64,000 nt of DNA from Plasmopara viticola (lineage: Eukaryota > Oomycota > Peronosporomycetes > Peronosporales > Peronosporaceae). Shown here piece after piece: positions 23,553 to 32,422 of the stretch (position 1 is the first letter of the stretch; the number at the start of each line of letters is the position of its first letter). A program made the position numbers and the translations under genes. The stretch covers positions 1 through 64,000 of the forward strand of contig MBPM02000193.1 of assembly GCA_001695595.3 (NCBI GenBank). Reading direction: 5' to 3'. Below the pieces are notes generated by a model. The model was not told the DNA's origin, did not search any database, and was given only the letters and a program-made list of their open reading frames with translations.

Positions 23553-23939
23553 TTAACGAAGTGAAACTTCTGTATTCAAATCGTAAAAATGTCTCAATAA
23601 ATCAGGTCGATTGTGTTGTTTGCTATACAGATACAACAGACTCCATAAACCACAATAATTATCATAGGTCCCTTGAAACTGTTTATTATTACATTCCATA
23701 TCACCCAGAATTCTTGGAGGCCCTAAACCCATCGAATCAAAGTATTCATTGTTGCACACACAAACCCAATGGCCTACACCCGAGTCTAATCGAAGTAATA
23801 TAATATAGCTTCCATTCCCTAGGGGGCCTCTGATTTTTCTAAAATCTATTATCCCATCAACATGAACATTCAGCTGATTTGCGAGCTCTTGTAGTTCATT
23901 AGCCGTCGATTCACCCAATTTATTTAATTTAAAAATCAT
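23553..23939 (-). CDS. Adenain/Ulp1-like cysteine protease (virion maturation)
   Basis: This 128-residue protein has the catalytic layout of the adenovirus protease family: GVGHW with His57, then YFDS with Asp68, a Gln near 87-89 for the oxyanion hole and YCGLWSLLYL with Cys96. In polintons, PLVs and virophages this enzyme processes capsid proteins during virion maturation. The length fits a compact catalytic core; adenain itself is about 200 residues. The ATG at 23937-23939 lies 60 bp from the major capsid ATG, which is on the other strand, forming a divergent pair. No lesion is seen. Confidence 0.88.
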   Translation of the reverse strand: MIFKLNKLGESTANELQELANQLNVHVDGIIDFRKIRGPLGNGSYIILLRLDSGVGHWVCVCNNEYFDSMGLGPPRILGDMECNNKQFQGTYDNYCGLWSLLYLYSKQHNRPDLLRHFYDLNTEVSLR

Positions 23940-23999
23940 TATGTAATGCTTATATATAGCTAATCATAATATAACAGGCATTAACCTTCAATTTTAATA
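23940..23999. promoter_or_regulatory. Divergent promoter between protease and major capsid genes
   Basis: The 60-bp gap is strongly AT-rich and contains TTATATATAG at about 23950-23959. It is bounded by both start codons, so it must hold the signals for transcription in both directions. TATA-like use is inferred from sequence only. Confidence 0.55.
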
Positions 24000-25190
24000 A
24001 TGAGTGATAGCACCCAATTAGCAGATTCGTTTTTATTCGATTCAACAACTAATCCAGATCCAGTTGTCAGTGTCAGTAAAGACAAGCGTGTTGTAAATGT
24101 CGTTGATGACAACAACGGTTCGTATCAATCGGGAACTGTCATCATTAATGCGACTTCACAACTAAATGGGTCGACTGGCTATGGCAGTCTTCGAGATGCA
24201 TATGTAGTCGTTCCTTATGTAGTAACGGTTAAAAATACGTCTGCCTCAGCTCTTAATGGTACTCTAAATCGTTTTGCGGTAGGATTAAAGGCTGGTGTAT
24301 GGAACATTTTAGATAAATTAGCGGTTGAAATCAACGGTAAAAGTGTCATAACCAGCAATGACTATAAAAATTATTGGAACAATTTACGTGCTCAAACTGA
24401 ATGGTGTGATGATGATTTATTGAAGAACGGTGCAGACTGCTATCTTGCTCCAGATGATGTAGTTAGTCTAAATTTCCCACAAAGTAGTAGCAATCCTACC
24501 GCTTCAACTACTTCTGGTCAAATCTTCCCATTTACAACGACTCGTTTATCTATCCCTTTCTACGATATCGCTAATCAAAGTCAAATTGTTGCTAAACCTG
24601 TTAAGAAAGTCAATTACCTCGATTGCTACGCACAGTATTTCAAATCAAAAGCAGGTACTGGTCAACAAAACTCTCAGCAAAACGCTCCGTTTAGCTTTCA
24701 ATTATCTTCAAGCTTAAAGAATATCAAATACATTGCTCTGATTCCATATAGTGAAACAAGCAGTGGTCATTTCGTAAGCGCAACGAATATCGAACAATTC
24801 CAATCCCCATTTGACAGTGCTCCATGGACTTGTCAGCCAGGAGCAAGCATTCGCAATTTCCAAGTAATGGTTGGCAATGAAAATGTATTCAACAAAACGC
24901 ATGATTTCTCATTTGAATCGTTCCAAGACGAAGTCAAGAAGCTCGGAGCTATTAATGGAGCGCTATCGCATGAGATTAGCAACGGATTATTTGATTCCTA
25001 CAAATGGGATGTTGGTCAGCGTGTTCTAATTGCAGACTGCTCTCGATTAACGAATCCAGATGTGCCTCAATCTATCCTTGTCTCCGGCACCAATACTTGC
25101 AGTCAAGGAATGAATTGTCTAATTCTCGTTGTTTACGGTCGATCTATGTCTATTGATCGTTTAACCGGTGAAGTGGTTGAATATGAGTAG
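24000..25190 (+). CDS. PLV major capsid protein, double jelly-roll
   Basis: This intact 396-residue protein has the C-terminal signature shared by PLV and polinton capsid proteins: QSPFDSAPW at about 268-276, then IRNFQVMVGNENVF, a W/Y-rich helix region (FDSYKWDVGQR, residues 331-341), a short helper strand and an end of the form LILVVYGRSMSIDRLTGEVV. The N-terminal half has the V-x-N-x-G-x-W-N-x-L region (AGVWNILDKLAVEINGKS) found in the first jelly roll. Trimers of such proteins form the hexons of icosahedral capsids of this lineage. It is somewhat short for a double jelly-roll protein. ATG 24000 follows an A/T-rich leader. The next gene (fibre) is convergent, with palindromic repeats between. 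No disruption is visible. Confidence 0.88.
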   Translation: MSDSTQLADSFLFDSTTNPDPVVSVSKDKRVVNVVDDNNGSYQSGTVIINATSQLNGSTGYGSLRDAYVVVPYVVTVKNTSASALNGTLNRFAVGLKAGVWNILDKLAVEINGKSVITSNDYKNYWNNLRAQTEWCDDDLLKNGADCYLAPDDVVSLNFPQSSSNPTASTTSGQIFPFTTTRLSIPFYDIANQSQIVAKPVKKVNYLDCYAQYFKSKAGTGQQNSQQNAPFSFQLSSSLKNIKYIALIPYSETSSGHFVSATNIEQFQSPFDSAPWTCQPGASIRNFQVMVGNENVFNKTHDFSFESFQDEVKKLGAINGALSHEISNGLFDSYKWDVGQRVLIADCSRLTNPDVPQSILVSGTNTCSQGMNCLILVVYGRSMSIDRLTGEVVEYE

Positions 25191-25428
25191 ATTGGAGCGA
25201 GCTCCAGAACCATTGGCTCGCGGAGTGAACTCCCTCGCCGTACGAACGAAGTTCGAAGGGTCTTTGCCCGCCGAACAAGTTCGCCTGGTCTTCAGACCAG
25301 TCAGGCTATTGGTGTCCGTCAGCCGGCAAAAAAAAATCAAGTTTTTTTGTTGACATCCGAACGAAGTTCGAAAGGTCTTTGACCGTCGAACAAGTTCGAG
25401 CGGTCGTCAGACCGGAATCTATTGAGCT
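25191..25428. repeat. Palindrome-rich direct repeats between convergent capsid and fibre genes
   Basis: A block of about 70 bp occurs twice, at about 25241-25310 and 25356-25425. Each copy has CGAACGAAGTTCG and CGAACAAGTTCG dyads, then CTGGTC-TTCA-GACCAG in the first and CGGTC-GTCA-GACCG in the second. An A-run/T-run stem (around 25328-25350) lies between them, and GGAG-TGAA-CTCC lies before the first. The position between two 3' ends suggests transcript 3'-end hairpins. A relative occurs at 29792-29819. Confidence 0.8.
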
Positions 25429-28082
25429 TTACTCAAATTTATGCTTCAGCTCCATCTCAAGTTGCTTCACTGATTGAGTAATTTTTTTATCATGCAGAAG
25501 TTTATCGCTGTAATTTTACTATAATCAATGTTCATCTGATATCCTTCTATGTCATCTTCATCCACTTTCTTCAAGTTTTCATTCGGTGTCATTGATAGTA
25601 AGTTTATGTATCCAGCTCCATACAATTCTTGACTGATGAAACCAATCTTTGGGATAGTTTCATCTGATCCTTTGTATCGATATTCATAGATACTTAGATC
25701 ATAGAATTTATCGCAATAAACAGTCTAATTGTTTAATAATGTCTTTACAACGACGATCAGATGTACAGTAGATTGAACTGCATTGAATTGGTCCACCAAA
25801 TGTAGCTGCAACACTTACTGTTACTGGACCTAATTGAGATGTCGTATATGATGTACTACTACCTTGTGCATATAATTGTCCACCTACATTAAAAGTATTA
25901 CTTACCGTTCCTGATACGCTTAACATAGCTGATGGAGAAGTAGTTCCAATTCCTAATTTGACTCCGAATCGCAAATCATTGTTAGTCAAATTGCCCATCC
26001 AAGTTGCATTAGTAGATGTTGTATTCGGTCCAGAGTTAATTTCAATACAAAAATCAATTGGCGATACGTTATTTGATTGAAGGTCTAATCCTTTCTGGTA
26101 GGAACCATCAACATAGTTTGCACTTCCAAAAGCAGTTACTGCAGCAGCAGCTATAGCATTAACTGCTAATGCTCCAGTTGATAACATTCTACATGTTTCT
26201 GATACATTGTTTGTAGCAGATTGTGTTAAAAATACTAGGTCACCAGCAGCTGCAGCAGTACGTTGAGATAAAATTACACCATGAGGCATACCATCTACAT
26301 TACTATTTCTAAATGCAATCGCAGCTGAATTGTACTGTCCATTTGTATTTACTGTTGATAACATATTTAAGCCATAATTACTTGCATTAGTATTGCCGGT
26401 AGGTTGGGTAGCATCTGATGATGTAAAATTAACTTTACCAACATTCGTTAAATTTCTACTTGCATCTAATACTAATGCTTTTGAAGCTTCTGCTGTTCCT
26501 GGGCCCATAGTTAAATCTAAGTAGTTAAGCTCTGTTGCATTTGATGTAATTAATGTACCACCAAGCTTTAATCCAACAGTAGCTGCATTATGATTTAAAA
26601 TATCAATATTACCAACAGTATCACATTGCAATCGTCTTGTATTGTTTGAATTTAAGAAGAAAGTATGGTTTGTAAAAGAACCAATATCTTGAGCACCACC
26701 ACTATTTTGAATGGTTAAGCGAAAGGTACTCGTTGAGGTTGTATTACTGATTGAAAGTGGAGTAGTGCCATTTGTAATTGTCAATGACGTAGGTAGCGTT
26801 AAATCTCCTGTAGATGTATATTTGGTTGAGCTGCTGTTTGTAAAGTTCCTGTAATAGAAGTAGCGCTTAATGATGAGATACCAGAGACAGCGCCCGTTGA
26901 GCTAATTGTCATTCTTCCTGTATTACTTGTTTGAAAGACTAAATTGTTTGCTGTAGATGTTCCAAAATAAGCATCCCCATTGTTAAAATGAAACAGAGCA
27001 CATGTTGAAGTCCCATTTATAGATCTAAACGATTGCCCATTAGCAGTTAAAGTAGCGGTTACTAATCCTGCCGTATTCAATGATGTTAAAGTTCCAATCG
27101 ATGTAATATTTGGTTGTGCTGCTGTTTGAAGTGTCCCAGTAATTGATGTAGCCGTAAGAGTCGCTAACGTTCCAATCGATGTAATATTTGGCTGAGCAGC
27201 TGTTTGAAGTGTTCCAGTAATTGATGTAGCCGTAAGGGTCGCTAAAGTTCCAATCGATGTAATATTGGGCTGAGCGGCTGTTTGAAGTGTTCCATATAAA
27301 GTTGAAGCGGATATATTAGTAGCTGTCAATGTGTTATTAACAGCTACATTTCCATTCGTTAATACTGACATTTGCACAGATCCATTATTTGATGCAAAAG
27401 TCAATGGATGATTTGAAAACGTTTGAAGACAACATTGAGTGCCATCGAACCACTGCTGATAAATAACTGTTCCATCAGTGATTTGATACAATGAGTTTGT
27501 TAATGCTGTCGATCCGATAATATCTAATTGTTTAGCTGGAGATGTGTTATTAATGCCTACGAAACCAGTGGATCCTATCGTTATTTTTCTATTTCCATTT
27601 GTTCTAAAATGGAACTTATTCGCTGTTGTACTGCCAAATGTCTGATCTCCAGATACAGAATCAACAGATAATGAGCACGTGCTACTCGACAGGGAGTTAT
27701 TACAAGTTATAGGGGTAGATCCACTAATATTGAGTGTTGATGAAATTGTTCCCAGTGATGTAATGTTAGGCTGTGCAGCTGTTTGAAGAGTTCCTGTTAA
27801 TTGTGATGCTGAGAGATTATTAATGTTCGCGATGTCTCTGGTAGAGTCAACCGCAATCAATTTCCCAGCGGAAGCTGTTCCTGGTGTAATACCCGACAGC
27901 ACACTCAAATCAATCATTGTTCCATTTTGATAGATATTTCCAGTGATGTACAGATCCGAAGTGTAATTCACCCCATTTCTTTTGTTATATCGCAAATCGC
28001 CAATACTAATAGTCAAGTAATCCAATGAGCCGATATAGTCTGATGGATTGTATAAGGATGGAATATAATTAGGTGGTAGCAT
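25429..28082 (-). pseudogene. PLV fibre/receptor-binding protein with S74 chaperone-like tail, frameshifted
   Basis: The gene starts at the ATG 28080-28082 (MLPPNYIPSLYNPSDYIGSL); upstream codons of the open frame are not needed. A long Ser/Thr/Asn-rich stalk follows, with repeated GTLQTAAQPNITSIGTL units typical of trimeric fibres. Near the C-terminus is CTSDRRCKDIIKQL, which matches the S-D-R-R-x-K cleavage and start region of peptidase_S74 intramolecular chaperones, then a chaperone body (IPKIGFISQELYGAGY). The frame breaks at about 26805, at about 25705 and near the T-run at about 25482, so at least three shifts must be crossed to reach the TAA at 25429-25431. S74 tails drive trimerisation and are then usually cut off. 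Fibres bind the host surface. It lies divergent to the ATPase. The several lesions indicate decay. Confidence 0.85.
27093..27300 (-). repeat. 78-bp tandem repeats in the fibre stalk
   Basis: Near-identical units of 78 bp begin at about 27095, 27173 and 27251 and encode 26-residue stalk modules. The high identity suggests recent unit duplication, which would change fibre length in register. Confidence 0.85.
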
Positions 28083-28132
28083 TTTGTAAAACGATCCTTT
28101 ATATAACATAACACATAGATTTGTCATACAAG
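28083..28132. promoter_or_regulatory. Divergent promoter between fibre and ATPase genes
   Basis: Only 50 bp separates the two ATGs. It is AT-rich and includes TTTATATAACATAACACA at about 28098-28115, so it should drive both genes. It parallels the capsid/protease gap. Confidence 0.5.
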
Positions 28133-28782
28133 ATGAGTTCAATTTCTGATTTTGGTGGAATGCTCCCAAAGGAGTTTAAGAAGAAATCGTTCGGAGAAAA
28201 TGAAAAGCTTGGTATTCAAAAGCTTTTTCGTTTAATAGTATTAGGTCCCAGCTTCTCTGGTAAATCAAATCTAGCTTTTCATATACTTAAAGAGTCTCCA
28301 CACGTCTATAGTCACCTTCACGTCATAGCACGCAATCCTGACCAAGAGTTATACGATTACATCAAAGAAAAATTACAAGGTTTTGTAACTTTCTATGATC
28401 CGGATGCTCCTCCAAGTGTTGACGCCATCAAAGAGATTCCAAATGCTTTACAGCTTGTTATTATTGATGATTATTCCAACGATAAGAAGCTTCAGAGAGA
28501 TTTGTTTAGTCATTTCTTTACTCGAGGAAGACACAAAGGACTTTCAACAATCTTCATAGCTCATAGTTTTTTTGCTACTGACAAGATGATTAGATTGAAT
28601 TCTGAATACATCGCTATTCTAAAAGCAAATTCAAAACGCGATCTACAGCTAATTTTGAAAGATTTCAATCTACCTGGAACAGGTATTACAAACAAGCAAC
28701 ATCTGAAAAGGGACGGATGTTGTTTATAGACTCTGTTAAGCAACAGATCCGGAAGAATTTTAAAGGTGAAGTTTTTAATTAA
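28133..28782 (+). pseudogene. A32-type genome-packaging ATPase (FtsK/HerA), one frameshift near the 3' end
   Basis: The real start is the ATG at 28133 (MSSISDFGGMLP), not the TTG four codons earlier. Walker A is GPSFSGKS (residues 38-45). Walker B is LVIIDD (about 108-113). The arginine and sensor region FFTRGRHKGLSTIFIAHS follows, as in A32-like packaging ATPases of PLVs, virophages and large DNA viruses, which pump DNA into preformed capsids. The frame shifts near 28680-28690. In the next phase the family's usual ending is found (SEKGRMLFIDSV, then a basic tail) up to TAA at 28780-28782, so the shift is a lesion or a sequencing error rather than a natural end. Gene order ATPase then penton is normal for PLVs. 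Confidence 0.88.
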
Positions 28783-28848
28783 TTTCTCTTATCGAATATA
28801 ACCGTAAACAAAGTTTACTCGGCAACCTACAGATCAAATATTAGAACG

Positions 28849-29721
28849 ATGACGAGCACTATCATTTTTAATCGGAATAACATTGTTTCGAATGGCTTGA
28901 ACAATACATTTAGATTCAACTTTACTGGATCAAGCGTGAATTTCAAAAATCAAGAAATTGCCCTATCGAGCCTGCAGATTTACAACTCTCAATTCAGCAT
29001 TAATGGAAGTTTATACAGCAACAACACGTTCAGTGTATTAGTTCCAACAGCGGCGACTTATCAATCGGTTTCGATCACGCTTCCGAATGGGTACTATTCG
29101 TATGCAGATATATCAAACTACATCGAGTCTCAGTTAGTTAGTATCGGTGCATATTTGATTGATTCTCAAGGTAATAACGTTGTGTATATCGCTATGAGAG
29201 AAAACGCAACGTACTATTCATGCGAAATCACTTGCTTAGCAACACCAACTTCTGTTCCTAGTGGATATTCACGTCCATCGACTGGATTATACTCATTAAC
29301 CGGAACTGGATTACCGACCGCTACTAATACTCCTCGAATCACTGTTTCAAACAACGGATTTTCCAATGTGATTGGATTCAGTCCAGCAACGTACCCATCA
29401 AGCATTCAAACAACAAATCAAGTATTTTTGAGCAATATCTCTCCACAAGTTAATCCCGTCAGCAGTTATTTAATTCGTTCTAATCTTATTAACAATCGGG
29501 TTAGCACACCACCTGATATTCTGACTTCGTTTAGTCCTCAAGGGACATCAATTGGTCAGTTGATCTCAATTCAGCCACCTGAATATCAGTGGCTCTCGAT
29601 TAACGATGGAGCATACAGCAATATTACTCTGAGCATCGTCGATCAAGACTTTAATAATGTTAAATTTGAAGACTCCAATTCATTGATAATGCTATTAATT
29701 CGTGATAGAAAGGCTCCATAG
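28849..29721 (+). CDS. PLV minor capsid (penton) protein, single jelly-roll
   Basis: This intact 290-residue protein has many Ser, Thr and Asn residues and no membrane segment. Signatures I associate with PLV penton proteins are EIALSSLQIYNSQFSI near the N-terminus, LPNGYYSYADISNYIE, the segment NNGFSNVIGFSPATYP, SNISPQVNPVSSYLIRSNLI, then PPDILTSFSPQGTSIGQLIS and PPEYQWLSINDG before a LIMLLIRDRKAP end. Pentamers occupy the capsid vertices and usually hold the fibre. It follows the ATPase by 66 bp on the same strand. The ATG is the first in frame after the AT-rich spacer. Confidence 0.85.
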   Translation: MTSTIIFNRNNIVSNGLNNTFRFNFTGSSVNFKNQEIALSSLQIYNSQFSINGSLYSNNTFSVLVPTAATYQSVSITLPNGYYSYADISNYIESQLVSIGAYLIDSQGNNVVYIAMRENATYYSCEITCLATPTSVPSGYSRPSTGLYSLTGTGLPTATNTPRITVSNNGFSNVIGFSPATYPSSIQTTNQVFLSNISPQVNPVSSYLIRSNLINNRVSTPPDILTSFSPQGTSIGQLISIQPPEYQWLSINDGAYSNITLSIVDQDFNNVKFEDSNSLIMLLIRDRKAP

Positions 29722-29791
29722 GAGCCCAAGTTATCTTCAATAACTAAAACAATAATTGTAATATTATATAGAGCTGAGCTTAAAGAAACTT

Positions 29792-29819
29792 GTTCGAAAA
29801 GGTCCGCGATTTTTCGAAC
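29792..29819. repeat. 9-bp-arm hairpin downstream of the penton gene
   Basis: GTTCGAAAA at 29792-29800 pairs with TTTTCGAAC at 29811-29819. The core GTTCGAA also occurs in the palindromes between capsid and fibre genes, so a common 3'-end or packaging role is possible. Confidence 0.65.
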
Positions 29820-29840
29820 TTCGTTTTAATAGACTCGATA

Positions 29841-30095
29841 ATGTTTCCAAGTTTTAAATCTCTCCGCGATCGAAAAAATAAATTGATGCAACTCGCTGAA
29901 GAGAACAGTGAGGAGCTTCAATTAGCACGCATAAAGAATGATCGATACAAACTAACGCAATGGGCTACTGATCTGGATCAAACGATAGATACTTCGACGT
30001 TTCAACAATTGCTAAGGAAAGTAGCGCCTTCCATGACGACTACCAGAATTCAAGCATCTCCAACAATGACAACAATGGAATACATGGCTAGATAG
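29841..30095 (+). CDS. Small PLV orphan, helical 84-residue protein
   Basis: I choose ATG 29841 (MFPSFKSLRDRKNKLMQLAE) because the earlier codons of the open frame run through the hairpin. The protein is charged and helical in its first half (Lys/Arg/Glu-rich with leucine spacing), then Thr/Met-rich. No family is recognised. It is the last AT-rich viral-looking frame, and nothing viral follows. It could be an internal capsid or DNA-binding protein; this is a guess from size and charge. Confidence 0.5.
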   Translation: MFPSFKSLRDRKNKLMQLAEENSEELQLARIKNDRYKLTQWATDLDQTIDTSTFQQLLRKVAPSMTTTRIQASPTMTTMEYMAR

Positions 30096-32216
30096 ACGAC
30101 CAAGAGCTTGTAACTCAAAAGATATTTGCTGGTAAGCATACCTCAAGGCAAGAAATCTTGTCATAAACAAAAAGGCTTCGTGCAGTAGCCATAAGGTGCT
30201 GAAAATGGGGCGAGACATCTTGCAATTGCCCTCCACATCGAGTTGTGATAACGCGCACCGGATGAAATAATCACACAACTCACATGAAGCTAAACGTTCT
30301 TTGTAACGCCAGGCGAAGCTCGAACAAGTGTCTTCCTTGATGCTGCTGAAGCACTGAAGAAATAGAATTTCAGCACTCATTTTAAATCCATCCGACAGAA
30401 GTATTGTAAGACTCACTGTACGTGTCCAAATAGCCGACTAGGTCACGTTTCTTCTGTTATTTTTGCTGTGAACATTGCGTGATCCAATCAAAGTTATCTT
30501 TACTCTTCAAAATCTGTTTAGTTTCCATGGCTGCTTACAATGTAGCGGAGAGCATGATTTTTTCGGCTGCGAAGACACATTTTCGAGAGCTGGTGTAAGA
30601 CTATCGATTCCTATCACTTTAAAACCTTGCCTTAGATGGCTTAAGTGGGCGCCCAGTAACGAACGAATTATTTTCGGCCGCTAAAGACAAACAATAGAAG
30701 CAGTTACAATGAAAGCAATTTCATGATCAAACGGATACATTTTGCCGGGCTCGATAGCTCTTGCGACATCACTGATTACTCGCGTACCATGAACTAATCG
30801 CCGTAGGGGCTTTTTCCTTAAAACTTATTTGTGGCCATCCACCGAATACAGTGTCTATATAATCGACACCCGAGACGTTGAGCAGCTCGAAACGGGTGTT
30901 GGTAGAAGTATTGTTGCTCTATTGAGCTTATGAAGAGCATGATCTCGTATTACTCCTCTAGTTTTGCCGGCGATTCTCCGGACACTATACATTTTAACTC
31001 CTTTCACAAGCAATTATTGATACCCTTCAAAATTTGTGAGCTCAAGTACAACGGACGCTGTATATGCAGTCAAATGATACTTTTGTATACAGCAAGGCGG
31101 ATGCGTCTTCAGTTTTCAAGAGAATTCTCACCTTAAAGTACACATCCACAGTCCGGTCTAAGTACTCGATAGCATATACTTCTTCGGTGTTCTGTGCCTC
31201 TGACACATTTCGCGGTGCATTAAGCAGGTGCCTATACGCCGTTATACAACGACTCAGTTACCCTCAAATTACGCTGCACTGTCCAGTGTCCCTGGAAACA
31301 CGGCTTCTTTGCAAGTTATGGAGACTTTTGTGATACAAAGCAATCGATTTTCTCTATTTATATCCTTACGTAATTCGAGTAGATCTAAGATGCCCGCTCT
31401 AAATGGTGCACTTGTGAGCCTCTATCATTCGCGGATTAAAAAATCTACTTGCAGAACTATGCTTACAACCCGTTCAACAGTGTTCCGCAGGCGGTTTACC
31501 AACTCATCTGTGGAGTTATATTGCTCTCTCCGACAGCCATTGCTACCAGCAGGTCTTGGCTACCCGCTGATGAACATCATCACGCACCTATCATACTTTT
31601 TTTGGCATATGCTTGCCCAGGTTTTATCTCGAAAGGGATGTACGCCCAATAGGGAAGAAATCACGACTCACCAAGGCCCCACTACGCGGAATGATGCAAC
31701 ATATAGTGACGTCATTGTCTCGCCAAAGAACATATTCGTGTCTTCCGGCCACGGCGTGCCCAAAATTAGATCATCGTTGTCTTTGTCAAGATTTCTGTGT
31801 TTTCAAAGTATTGAACTACACAACAAGACTTGCTTAACCCTACTCATGTCTTAAACTGTTCCTTTAGCCTGTCTAATCCGAAGGACGTTCTCGCGTTTCC
31901 GCATCAATCAACCGGTTTAAGTTGGCTTCAATCGTTCACGGGCGTGTAGAATTTTGTGACGCACAGAATGTATCAAGACTAAGATGGCAATTTATACCTT
32001 TGTATAGCTGCGTGCACAACAAACGGTCCTCCGCTACTTTCATTTTTTTAAGACTTTTCATGCGCGAAGGGCTACGTCTTCGCGGTGTGTATCTACTCCA
32101 AACGCTCAATTGAAAGACCAAGGCCTTCTTTTACGTAGGCGTTTTGCATTAACTGGTGACTAGCTTTTCAGGTGCAATTTTTGCCAGCAGCTTCTTAAAG
32201 CTTTATAGTCGTCGTC
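30096..32216. other. anonymous sequence right of the PLV, no gene supported
   Basis: Composition changes after the last viral gene. The longest frame (31228-31854, plus, 208 codons) has no domain, low-complexity Ser/Thr/Arg use and an overlapping alternative frame, so I do not call it. No right-hand Copia half or inverted copy of the 18449 hairpin was found near 30100. Confidence 0.45.
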
Positions 32217-32422
32217 TCCTTCAAGACAGACTCGAGTTATGCCTTTGCTTACCACACGCCGTAAAAGCGATGCTGCTGTACTCTTCTTCAAGACAGACTC
32301 GAGTTATGCCTTTGCTCACCACACGCCGTAAAAGCGATGCTGCTGTACCCTTCTTCAAGACAGACTCGAGTTATGCCTTTGCTTACCACACGCCGTAAAA
32401 GCGATGCTGCTGTACTCTTCTT
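32217..32422. repeat. Three 67-bp tandem repeats
   Basis: The segment TCAAGACAGACTCGAGTTAT begins at 32221, 32288 and 32355, giving a 67-bp period, with only a few differences between copies (for example CTTACC versus CTCACC). The near identity suggests a recent local duplication. As 67 is not divisible by three, no protein repeat is implied. Confidence 0.93.

Larger units (their letters stand above)
18449..30095. mobile_element. Endogenous polinton-like virus (PLV) provirus with nested LINE and Crinkler
   Basis: This interval holds a virion-formation gene set: adenain-type protease, double-jelly-roll major capsid protein, fibre with S74 chaperone-like tail, A32-type FtsK/HerA packaging ATPase, penton-type minor capsid protein and small orphans. 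The combination of capsid pair, packaging ATPase and adenain-like protease defines polintons, PLVs and virophages. Gene spacing is tight and the base composition AT-rich, unlike the CRN gene inside it. No type-B DNA polymerase, superfamily-3 helicase, tyrosine recombinase or retroviral-type integrase was found, so the element is either truncated or of a minimal kind. The left limit is where Copia homology ends. The right limit is the end of the last AT-rich small gene. Terminal inverted repeats were not found, so both limits are estimates. Confidence 0.85.

Noticed and set aside
28121..28132. TTG at 28121 as the ATPase start
   Set aside because: The ATG four codons later fits the family and the divergent promoter spacing better.
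29700..30120. Right terminal inverted repeat of the PLV
   Set aside because: I compared this stretch with 18449-18620 and saw no inverted match; the only dyad is the local hairpin at 29792-29819.
31228..31854. 208-codon plus-strand frame
   Set aside because: No domain, overlapping alternative frames, and no compositional sign of coding; treated as chance in decayed DNA.
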